Origin: an uncultured Leptotrichia sp.
GTDB taxonomy: Bacteria; Fusobacteriota; Fusobacteriia; Fusobacteriales; Leptotrichiaceae
Assembly (NCBI GenBank): GCA_937925095.1
Contig: CALEXX010000065.1
Coordinates: forward strand, 1 to 10,511
DNA length: 10,511 nt
Reading direction: 5' to 3'
Position numbers and translations under genes: made by a program. Below are positions 1 through 6,052 of the stretch, one piece after another. The notes under the pieces are model-generated. The model had not been told where the DNA came from, did not search any database, and was given only the letters and a program-made list of their open reading frames with translations. Position 1 is the stretch's first letter, and every line of letters starts with the position of its first letter.

Positions 1-72
1 TTTCTTTATGAATGACTGTTTTGTATAAGTGAAATTTTAGTAAATGAATAAATATAATTTTCATATTTTTCA

Positions 73-94
73 ATTTTTAGACAGCTTCTTTTTT
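73..94 (+). repeat. Fragment related to the right-hand inverted-repeat element; terminator-like end
   Basis: Bases 79-88 read AGACAGCTTC, preceded by a T-run (74-78) and followed by six T residues (89-94). The reverse complement of 73-88 matches bases 9798-9814 with one single-base indel. It also resembles the right end of that element (9880-9903), so the two edges of the window carry copies of one intergenic sequence. A T-run after a GC-containing arm suggests the end of a plus-strand terminator. The best upstream partner arm, around 11-22, is only partly complementary. The rest of 1-117 holds no gene I can support. It is the 3' flank of msrAB. Confidence 0.4.
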
Positions 95-117
95 ATTTAA
101 TATTGAAAGGAGTATTT

Positions 118-1098
118 TTAGAATTTTTCTCCAAGTTCCTTTTCAAGTAATGGAATTAGATATCCATAATTTTCCTTTTCCATGTCCTTTAAAGGAATAA
201 ATCTTAGAGCAGCACTGTTTATACAGTATCTAAGTCCACCCTTATCAACAGGTCCGTCAGGAAAAACGTGTCCAAGGTGGGCATTTCCACTTCTGCTCAG
301 GACTTCAGTTCTGACTCTGCTAAGGCTTGTATCCTCTGCATAGTTTACAACTTCCTTCTGGATAGGCTTTGTAAAGCTTGGCCACCCACAACCTGAATTG
401 TATTTGTTTGTGGAGAGGAATAAAGGTTCCCCTGTTGTAATATCCACATATATACCTTTTTCTTCGTTATCCCAGTATTCATTTTCAAAAGGATATTCTG
501 TATGTTTATTTTGAGTAACATTATACTGAAGATTTGATAATCTGCTTTTAAGTTCATCATCATCAGGTTTTACATATTCTTCAGGGTCAATGAGGAAGGT
601 ATTGACAGCATTAAGGTTTATATGGCAGTATCCTCCGGGATTTTTATCCAGATAGTCCTGATGATATTCTTCTGCAGGGATGAAGTTTTTCAGTGGTTCC
701 ACTTCTACCTGAATTTTATTTTCGTACTTTTTCTGCTGTTCTACAATTTCCTGAAGAATAGTTTCCAGGTCTTTAGAATCTGTATAATAAATTCCTGTAC
801 GGTACTGTCTTCCCCTGTCATTTCCCTGTTTATTTATACTTGTCGGATCTATTACCTGAAAATAGAATTTCAGTAATTTTTTCAGTGAAAGTTTATCAGC
901 GTCATATTTTATATGTACAGTTTCTGCATGGTCTGTACTGTGCAGTTCCCTGTAAGTTGTATTTTCTGTTTTTCCGTTTGCATATCCTGCAGTTGTTTCA
1001 ATAACACCATAAATTTTTTTAGCATATGCTTCAATTCCCCAGAAACATCCTCCTGCAAGATAAATTTCCTTTATGTTTTTTGTAGTTGAATCTTCCAT
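118..1098 (-). CDS. msrAB: Bifunctional peptide methionine sulfoxide reductase MsrA/MsrB
   Basis: This 326-residue cytoplasmic enzyme reduces both S- and R-methionine sulfoxide in oxidised proteins. The MsrA domain comes first (about 10-165), with catalytic Cys18 in GGCFWG and resolving Cys158 in GGYCHI. The MsrB domain (about 190-312) has SGCGWPSF with resolving Cys237, GNAHLGHVF, and catalytic Cys292 in RYCINS. These are the only four cysteines, so each domain has one catalytic/resolving pair. The 55-residue spacing of the MsrB pair fits the PilB-type MsrB. The zinc CxxC pairs of some MsrBs are absent; the usual position reads YVDITTGEP. No signal peptide or thioredoxin domain is present, so recycling must come from a separate thioredoxin. 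The start is preceded by a GGAAAG-type site. It lies 30 bases after the flavin oxidoreductase gene and is probably co-transcribed with it. Confidence 0.97.
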   Translation of the reverse strand: MEDSTTKNIKEIYLAGGCFWGIEAYAKKIYGVIETTAGYANGKTENTTYRELHSTDHAETVHIKYDADKLSLKKLLKFYFQVIDPTSINKQGNDRGRQYRTGIYYTDSKDLETILQEIVEQQKKYENKIQVEVEPLKNFIPAEEYHQDYLDKNPGGYCHINLNAVNTFLIDPEEYVKPDDDELKSRLSNLQYNVTQNKHTEYPFENEYWDNEEKGIYVDITTGEPLFLSTNKYNSGCGWPSFTKPIQKEVVNYAEDTSLSRVRTEVLSRSGNAHLGHVFPDGPVDKGGLRYCINSAALRFIPLKDMEKENYGYLIPLLEKELGEKF

Positions 1099-1128
1099 TT
1101 TACTTTCCTTTCTGTTTCTCTTTTCAGA

Positions 1129-2133
1129 TTATTGAGATTTTAAAGCTTCAGCCAGTATTCTGTAAGAAGTTTCAAGCTGATTTATTTCTGACATGTAACT
1201 TACAGCCATTATTTCATCAGGCTGGTATTTACTGTTTATTTCATCCCATTTTCTTTTTATCGTTTCTTTTGTTCCCATCAGATTTATTCCCATTTTTGAC
1301 TGCAGGAATATTTTTTCTGCCGAAGTCAGTTTATCTGAAAAGTTTTCATCAGGTAAGGGAAAAAGTCCTTTTTCTCCTCTGGTCAGATTAAGCATTGCAT
1401 GCTGAGTGGTAGTATAGAGCCTTTCAGCTTCTTCATTGGAATCGGCACCATGAGCAAGAACTCCAAGAATTACATAAGGTTTTTCCAAATATTTTGAAGG
1501 AACAAAGCTATCCCTGTAAATTTTTATTGCTTCTTCTGCGGCATCGGGAGAAAAATGGCCTGCAAAGGAATAAGGCAATCCAAGTTCTCCCGAAACAGAA
1601 GCAGAGTGTATGGAGCTTCCAAGCATGAAAATAGGTACATTTGTATTTATTCCCGGATAAGCTGAAACAATTCCCTGTTCTTCTTCGCTTCCCATAAATC
1701 TCTGAATATCTTTAATAGCTTCCACAAATTTACTGGTTCTTACATATTGAGTTCTGTAAATGAGTGCTGCCGTATCGGAATCAGTTCCAGGAGCACGCCC
1801 TATACCAAGATCAACTCTTCCTGGATAAAGAGTTTCAAGAGTTCCGTATGTTTCCGATACCTGCAGTGCAGTATGGTTAGGCAGCATTACTCCTCCTGCT
1901 CCTACCCTTATTTTTTCAGAATTTGCAAGTAAATGCTGTATAATTAGGGCTGTAGCAGAACTTAATACTCCCCTGAAATTATGATGTTCAGCCACCCAGT
2001 AACGGTGATAGCCTAATTTTTCCACTATTTTAATAAGTTCTGTAGCTCTGTTTATTGCATCAATATCAGTATCATTCTGGAATTTTGGAACCAGATTTAA
2101 TACAGAAAATTTTACATTTTTATTTTCAGGCAT
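1129..2133 (-). CDS. LLM-class flavin-dependent oxidoreductase (luciferase-like monooxygenase family)
   Basis: A protein of 334 residues in the bacterial luciferase-like TIM-barrel superfamily. It fits the group-1 'luciferase family oxidoreductase' branch that includes E. coli YhbW (about 335 residues). Hallmarks are WVAEHHNF (46-53), GAGGVMLPNH (78-87) and YPGRVDLGIGRAPGTD (103-118), all typical flavin-binding barrel motifs. The substrate is unknown; the family uses reduced FMN, often on small organic molecules. I chose the start at 2133 rather than an upstream in-frame ATG at 2196. A perfect GGAGG lies 6 bases before 2133, and homology begins there, whereas the extra 21 residues would be translated across the promoter. 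It lies upstream of msrAB with a 30-base gap, which suggests a redox-stress or detoxification unit. Function in detail is not predictable from sequence. Confidence 0.92.
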   Translation of the reverse strand: MPENKNVKFSVLNLVPKFQNDTDIDAINRATELIKIVEKLGYHRYWVAEHHNFRGVLSSATALIIQHLLANSEKIRVGAGGVMLPNHTALQVSETYGTLETLYPGRVDLGIGRAPGTDSDTAALIYRTQYVRTSKFVEAIKDIQRFMGSEEEQGIVSAYPGINTNVPIFMLGSSIHSASVSGELGLPYSFAGHFSPDAAEEAIKIYRDSFVPSKYLEKPYVILGVLAHGADSNEEAERLYTTTQHAMLNLTRGEKGLFPLPDENFSDKLTSAEKIFLQSKMGINLMGTKETIKRKWDEINSKYQPDEIMAVSYMSEINQLETSYRILAEALKSQ

Positions 2134-2153
2134 TTTATTCCTCCTTATTATAT

Positions 2154-2171
2154 TTGTATATAAAAATACAA
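2154..2171. promoter_or_regulatory. Candidate operator: inverted repeat overlapping the oxidoreductase promoter
   Basis: TTGTAT-N6-ATACAA is a perfect 6-base inverted repeat. It overlaps the -10 box (2168-2173) and the likely transcription start of the flavin oxidoreductase gene. A 13-base stretch inside it (2156-2168) is repeated exactly at 2199-2211, just upstream of the -35 box. This symmetry is typical of a dimeric repressor site, but AT-rich DNA gives such patterns by chance, so the assignment is tentative. Confidence 0.4.
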
Positions 2172-2196
2172 TACTACTTTTAAAAAGGATTGTCAA
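2168..2196 (-). promoter_or_regulatory. Sigma-70 promoter for the flavin oxidoreductase-msrAB unit
   Basis: On the minus strand a perfect -35 TTGACA (2191-2196) is followed by a 17-base spacer and a -10 TATTGT (2168-2173, 4 of 6). The predicted start near 2161 gives a leader of about 28 bases that includes the GGAGG site at 2140-2144. Confidence 0.7.
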
Positions 2197-2223
2197 CAGT
2201 ATATAAAAATATAATTTTAAATT

Positions 2224-3414
2224 TTATTTTGAAAGTTCTTTTACTGCATTTTCCAGCTGTTTTAAAGCTTTTTCAAGCACTGAACGTGGACAGGCGGTGT
2301 TTATTCTCATGAAACCTTCTAAATCTTTCTGGAAGGATCTTCCCGGATTAAGCCCCAGTTTTGCCTTTTTCAGCATAAACTCTTCAAGTTCAGCCTGATT
2401 GAATCCAAAATCTTTACACAGCTGTCTGCAGTCAACCCATACAAGATATGTTGCCTGCGGGATATTTGGCTTAATTTGTGGAATGTTGTCCTTACAGTAA
2501 TTGTAGACAAACATGATATTATCCTCAAGATATTTCTTCAGCTGGCCAAGATATTCTTCCCCTTCTGTATATGCCGCAATTGTTGCAACAAGATTGAAAG
2601 GATTGTTTCTATGTACTTCCAGATCCTTCCAGAATTTATCAAATTTACTTTTTTCTTCAAGATTGTTAAAAACAATAGTTGCACATTGAAGTCCTGCCAC
2701 ATTGAAGGCTTTTCCTGTGGAAGTACATGTAATAGTATTTTTTCTTATTTCTTCTGACACGCTTGCCATTGGAATATGTTTATTGTCCCATAAAGTCAGG
2801 TCTGCATGAATTTCATCTGAAATAACAGGCACATTATATTTAACGCATAAATCTCCAATTGCTTTAAGTTCCTCATAAGTCCAAACATGGCCAATTGGAT
2901 TTTGCGGATTACAGAAAATAAGAAGTTTTGGCTGTTCCTTCAGCTTTTCTTCAAGATCCTTCAAATCAAGGGAATATTCCCCATTATTTTCAATGAATTT
3001 ATTTTCAATGACAACTCTTTCATTATCAAGGTTGATGTCATAAAACTCAGAATACACAGGTGTCTGAATAAGAATTTTATCCCCTTTTTCAGAAAACTGT
3101 CTTACTAATGCGCCTAAAGCAGGAACGATACCTATACTGAAGCTTAGGAGTTCTTTTTTTGGTTCCCAGCCAAATCTTTTTTTCTGCCAGTTTATGAAAG
3201 ACTCAAAATATTCATCAGGACGGTATACATATCCAAAAACACCGTGTTCAGCCTTCTTTTTTACGGCATTGATTACAGGTTCGGCAGTTTTGAAATCCAT
3301 ATCGGCAATCCATAATGGAATTACATCGTCCACTCCGAATTTTTTTATTAATTCATTGTATTTTGTAGAATGGTTATTTTTTCTGTCTATTATTTCATCA
3401 AAATTATATTTCAT
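2224..3414 (-). CDS. PLP-dependent C-S lyase/aminotransferase, MalY/PatB family
   Basis: A 396-residue fold-type I PLP enzyme of the MalY/PatB (cystathionine beta-lyase-like) family, near the family's usual 390 residues. Visible landmarks are WIADMDF (35-41), the substrate-loop NPQNPIG (169-175), the PLP-ring Asp200 in ISDEIHADL, the Schiff-base Lys235 in STGKAFNVAG, and a C-terminal FMRINTACPR carrying the carboxylate-binding Arg. Family members split cystathionine or cysteine to a thiol or H2S, pyruvate and ammonia; some act as aminotransferases or, like MalY, as regulators. Sequence alone cannot decide between these. AAGGA at 3423-3427, 8 bases before the ATG, supports the start. The gene begins 20 bases after manA stops, so the two are almost certainly one transcript. 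It fits a role in sulfur amino acid breakdown. Confidence 0.93.
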   Translation of the reverse strand: MKYNFDEIIDRKNNHSTKYNELIKKFGVDDVIPLWIADMDFKTAEPVINAVKKKAEHGVFGYVYRPDEYFESFINWQKKRFGWEPKKELLSFSIGIVPALGALVRQFSEKGDKILIQTPVYSEFYDINLDNERVVIENKFIENNGEYSLDLKDLEEKLKEQPKLLIFCNPQNPIGHVWTYEELKAIGDLCVKYNVPVISDEIHADLTLWDNKHIPMASVSEEIRKNTITCTSTGKAFNVAGLQCATIVFNNLEEKSKFDKFWKDLEVHRNNPFNLVATIAAYTEGEEYLGQLKKYLEDNIMFVYNYCKDNIPQIKPNIPQATYLVWVDCRQLCKDFGFNQAELEEFMLKKAKLGLNPGRSFQKDLEGFMRINTACPRSVLEKALKQLENAVKELSK

Positions 3415-3434
3415 TAAAATTATCCTTTCGCTTT

Positions 3435-4391
3435 TTATATAGTTGTTCTCAATATTTCAAAATTTCCTTTTAAAGTAATCTTTATGTGAGGAGGTACGAG
3501 AACTGATTCCCCCTTCTGAATATCAAGGGTAGAATTACTGCTTTCAATACTTCCCTTTCCTTCAAGTATTGAGTAGATAATCATGCTTTCTTCATTAATA
3601 TCCTCAAATTTTTCTTCAACTTTTACCTTATCAATGTTGTAATATTTTTTCTTTATGATGTTCTTTCTTGTTTCACCATTTTCAAATTCAGTTTTTGTAA
3701 TATCCGCCTTTTTTCCAAAGTCTATCACTTCAGCTGCATCATCAATGTGAAGTTCCCTTTTCTTACCGTTTTCAATACGGTCAAAATCGTAAATTCTATA
3801 TGTTATGTCAGAATTTTCCTGTATTTCTGCAAAAAGAACACTTCCTTTAAGTGAAGCATGTACCATTCCAGGAGTTATGTCTATCAGATCCCCTTTTTTT
3901 ACAGATATTTCTTCAAACATTCCGGAAAAATCATTGTTTTTAGCCTTTTCTAAGAATACTTCCTTTGTAATTCCAGGTTTCATACCCATTATAAGAACAG
4001 CATCATCGCTTGCTTCCATAATAAACCATGATTCGCTTTTTCCAAGTTCATTGTGTTTTCTGTTGGCAACTTCATCATCAGGATGTACCTGTATGGAAAG
4101 TCTGTCATTTACATCAAGGTATTTAATAAGCAGAGGGAATCTCTGTCCATATTCGTTATAAACTTTTTCACCTACAAGTTTTCCCTTATATTCATCATAA
4201 ACCTCCTGCAAAGTTTTTCCTGCAAGAGGTCCATTTTCAACTATACTCATTCCGTTAGGATGAGCAGAAACTTCCCATGATTCACCGATATTTTTATTTT
4301 CAGGCAGAGTCATATTCAGCTTTGTTTCAAATTCCCTTCCACCCCATACTTTTTCAATAAAAACCTTTTTAAATTTCATTGGATATAACAT
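3435..4391 (-). CDS. manA: Mannose-6-phosphate isomerase, class I
   Basis: This 318-residue cytoplasmic zinc enzyme interconverts mannose 6-phosphate and fructose 6-phosphate. It links PTS-imported mannose to glycolysis and, in reverse, supplies mannose for surface glycans. The length matches the short Firmicute-type (YvyI/ManA) enzymes rather than the roughly 390-residue E. coli form. Likely metal ligands are Gln101 and His103 in QVHPDD, Glu120 in GKSESWF, and His178 in TPGMVHAS. The catalytic Arg is probably Arg199 in TYRIYDFDR. A C-terminal cupin segment contains KGESVLVPPH. I chose the first ATG because AAAGGAG (4399-4405) sits 7 bases upstream; a second ATG four codons in is less well placed. 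It is co-directional with, and probably co-transcribed with, the malY-like gene. Confidence 0.96.
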   Translation of the reverse strand: MLYPMKFKKVFIEKVWGGREFETKLNMTLPENKNIGESWEVSAHPNGMSIVENGPLAGKTLQEVYDEYKGKLVGEKVYNEYGQRFPLLIKYLDVNDRLSIQVHPDDEVANRKHNELGKSESWFIMEASDDAVLIMGMKPGITKEVFLEKAKNNDFSGMFEEISVKKGDLIDITPGMVHASLKGSVLFAEIQENSDITYRIYDFDRIENGKKRELHIDDAAEVIDFGKKADITKTEFENGETRKNIIKKKYYNIDKVKVEEKFEDINEESMIIYSILEGKGSIESSNSTLDIQKGESVLVPPHIKITLKGNFEILRTTI

Positions 4392-4488
4392 ATAATTTCT
4401 CCTTTCATTTTTAACTTTTAACTTTTATTATTTAAAATTAATTAATAGTAATAATTTTGATAACTTTTATAAAAAGTATATTAATTAT

Positions 4489-4516
4489 ATTATATACCTA
4501 TTTTTTCATCAGTCAA
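4489..4516 (-). promoter_or_regulatory. Promoter for manA, starting in the last codon of the PAP2 gene
   Basis: On the minus strand, -35 TTGACT (4511-4516) is followed by a 16-base spacer and a perfect -10 TATAAT (4489-4494). The -35 box overlaps the PAP2 stop codon (4509-4511). The predicted leader before the manA ATG is about 90 bases and very AT-rich, with no clear riboswitch fold. Confidence 0.65.
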
Positions 4517-5060
4517 TCTTTTTTCTGTAAAACCTGTCTGTAAGTTTTTCTCCTGCATATCCTGAAAATATACCTATTATAATTCCTACAATAATATCGC
4601 TGGGAAAATGCACACTTAAATACATTCTCGAAAAAGTAATCAGTATTCCTGTAATAAATACAGGTATGAAATATTTCTTTATATGCCTGAAGAAAATATA
4701 TACCATTACAAAGGAAGCTGCTGTATGTCCTGATGGGAATGAATAATCTTTAGGCGCTTTGATTAACAGTGTAATATCAGTCAGTTCAGAAAAGGGTCTT
4801 GGCCTGTGTATAAGAGGCTTTAAAATAACATTTACAAGCAGTGCACATATAATAAGTGAAATAATGGAGAATAACCCAATTTTTCGATATTTTCTCTTTA
4901 GAAACAGTATCAGTGCGACGGCAATCCATATTATTCCGTTATCTCCCAGAATTGTAAAAAATATCATAATCTTATTAAACAATTTAGAATTTAAATTATG
5001 CTGAAATCTGTATATTTTTTCTATAACTGATATATCAATATTTTGTATAAAATCAAACAT
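4509..5060 (-). CDS. PAP2-superfamily membrane phosphatase (undecaprenyl-diphosphatase/lipid phosphatase type)
   Basis: A 183-residue integral membrane protein with the complete three-part PAP2 (acid phosphatase-like) signature. This is KPLIHRPRP (Lys81 and Arg88), PSGH (109-112, with His112), and SRMYLSVHFPSD (Ser144, Arg145, nucleophile His151, Asp155). Hydrophobic segments lie around 42-56, 62-80, 115-125, 132-144 and 155-170, matching a small multi-pass enzyme whose active site faces the outer leaflet. Relatives remove phosphate from undecaprenyl diphosphate (BcrC/PgpB type) or other lipid phosphates; which substrate applies here cannot be told. The ATG lacks a strong ribosome binding site (only a weak A/G-rich stretch), so expression may be low or the start may differ. 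It is the first gene of the leftward run, but manA has its own promoter. Confidence 0.9.
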   Translation of the reverse strand: MFDFIQNIDISVIEKIYRFQHNLNSKLFNKIMIFFTILGDNGIIWIAVALILFLKRKYRKIGLFSIISLIICALLVNVILKPLIHRPRPFSELTDITLLIKAPKDYSFPSGHTAASFVMVYIFFRHIKKYFIPVFITGILITFSRMYLSVHFPSDIIVGIIIGIFSGYAGEKLTDRFYRKKID

Positions 5061-5197
5061 GTTTCTGTGAAATTATATTAAAGTATTTAAAAATATATTT
5101 ATTCATTTCCTGTTTTAAATTGTAAAATTATTGAATAATTTCATAAATACTATTTTTAAAATTTTAATACAATCTCAGCTCCTTTCTTTTTACAATT

Positions 5198-5226
5198 ATT
5201 ATATATTAAAATGTAGAAAAAAGAAA
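5198..5226 (-). promoter_or_regulatory. Possible leftward promoter for the PAP2 gene
   Basis: A perfect TATAAT on the minus strand (5198-5203) has only a weak TTTCTT at the -35 position (5221-5226, spacer 17). That position overlaps the inverted repeat at 5222-5234. It would give a leader of about 130 bases before the PAP2 ATG. The weak -35 makes this tentative. Confidence 0.35.
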
Positions 5227-5234
5227 CAGTTTCT
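5222..5234. promoter_or_regulatory. Candidate operator between divergent promoters
   Basis: AGAAAC-A-GTTTCT is a perfect 6+1+6 inverted repeat. It lies midway between a leftward TATAAT (5198-5203) and a rightward extended -10 (5256-5264). It covers the leftward -35 position and lies just upstream of the rightward -35 position. No T-run follows, so it does not look like a terminator. Confidence 0.4.
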
Positions 5235-5255
5235 AATCTATTTAAAAGGAAATTA

Positions 5256-5264
5256 TGATATGAT
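5256..5264 (+). promoter_or_regulatory. Extended -10 promoter for the DUF1269-type gene
   Basis: TGATATGAT is an extended -10 (TGn plus TATGAT, 5 of 6). The -35 region is poor, as is common for extended -10 promoters. The predicted start near 5271 gives a leader of about 28 bases. Confidence 0.5.
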
Positions 5265-5298
5265 GCATTAATAAAAATGAAAGTTGAGGTGTATATTT

Positions 5299-5970
5299 AT
5301 GGAAAACAATGTTTTATTAGCTGTATTTAAAAATCAGCTCAGTGCTTATGAGGTTTTGAATAATATCAAAGGAAATTTTATTGGTAAGAATTATGTCATT
5401 ACCGAAGCTGCTGTAGTAAAAAAGGAAAATGGAAAGGTTGTTTTCAAGGAAGGTTTTGAAGTTTCTTCAAACGGACAGGTTGGATTTCTTTCAGGAGGAC
5501 TATTAGGGGCATTTGTTGGTATTATAGGAGGTCCGCTTGGGATTTTATTTGGAGGATCATTGGGGGCATTAATTGGTGAAAGCAGAGGAAATGCAGAAGA
5601 TGAAATAAAAACAGGAATTCTGGCGGATACTACAAAATATTTGACAGATGATAATTTTGGGTTGGTTCTGCTTGCAACTGAAGAAGAAAATTCTGAACTG
5701 GATGAGTATTTGAAAAAATATGATGAGGAAATTATTCTAAGAAAAAGTGCCAATGTTGTTCAGAAGGAAGTAGAACTTGCAAAAGAATACGAAAAGGAAC
5801 TATATAAGACAGCTGCCTATGATGAATTTAAGAAAATGGCAAATGAAGAAAAAGACAAGCTGAGAATAAAAGTTGATGATGTACTGGCAAATTTAAAGGA
5901 TAAATTTGAAGAAGCTGACAGTAAAATTAAACTGGAAGTTGCTAAATTAAGGGAAAAATTTAGAAAATAA
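5299..5970 (+). CDS. DUF1269-type glycine-zipper protein with C-terminal coiled coil
   Basis: A 223-residue protein of unknown function. The first 130 residues look like the DUF1269 family: an alpha/beta start (LLAVFKNQLSAYEVL), a 'TEAAVVKKENGKV' strand pair, then a very Gly-rich hydrophobic segment at about 59-97 (SGGLLGAFVG, IIGGPLG, FGGSLGALIGE) that forms a glycine zipper and probably a membrane hairpin. The short strand GLVLLATEE follows. Beyond the usual family length, residues about 155-222 are Lys/Glu-rich with heptad-like spacing and probably form a long amphipathic helix or coiled coil. I chose the ATG at 5299 because AGGTG (5287-5291) lies 7 bases upstream; an in-frame TTG at 5284 overlaps that site. 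The gene precedes a ubiB-like kinase gene on the same strand, separated by a hairpin. Any role with that kinase at the membrane is inference. Confidence 0.8.
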   Translation: MENNVLLAVFKNQLSAYEVLNNIKGNFIGKNYVITEAAVVKKENGKVVFKEGFEVSSNGQVGFLSGGLLGAFVGIIGGPLGILFGGSLGALIGESRGNAEDEIKTGILADTTKYLTDDNFGLVLLATEEENSELDEYLKKYDEEIILRKSANVVQKEVELAKEYEKELYKTAAYDEFKKMANEEKDKLRIKVDDVLANLKDKFEEADSKIKLEVAKLREKFRK

Positions 5971-5997
5971 AAAAGAATAAATAAAGATAGATGCTTT

Positions 5998-6037
5998 CTG
6001 GCCCGGTTTCAAAAAAAGTTTACCGGGTCAGTTTTCT
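5998..6037 (+). terminator. Hairpin terminator/attenuator between the DUF1269-type gene and ubiB
   Basis: CTGGCCCGGT (5998-6007) pairs with ACCGGGTCAG (6022-6031). The stem is 10 base pairs including one G-U, around a 14-base A-rich loop, followed by TTTTCT. It is the most GC-rich patch in the area. The T-run is short, and the ubiB ribosome binding site follows within about 5 bases, so partial read-through into ubiB is likely. Confidence 0.75.
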
Positions 6038-6052
6038 AATGAAAGGATAAAT

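Noticed and set aside
622..876. Plus-strand open frame inside msrAB with hydrophobic stretches
   Set aside because: It is antisense to a clearly coding, motif-complete gene. The hydrophobicity comes from T-rich codons opposite A-rich ones.
2134..2196. Upstream in-frame ATG adding 21 residues to the flavin oxidoreductase
   Set aside because: It lies across the predicted promoter and the extra residues do not resemble the family, whereas the downstream ATG has a perfect GGAGG at 6 bases.
4463..4477. Small inverted repeat in the manA leader (ACTTTT, 3-base loop, AAAAGT)
   Set aside because: It has only A/T pairs plus one G-C and no T-run, and is expected by chance at this base composition.
5179..5185. 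AAAGGAG ribosome-binding-like site on the minus strand upstream of the PAP2 gene
   Set aside because: The only start codon nearby (TTG) meets a stop after two codons, so no small gene can be supported.
5284..5298. TTG start giving five extra residues on the DUF1269-type protein
   Set aside because: The TTG overlaps the likely ribosome binding site AGGTG of the ATG at 5299, which is the better start.
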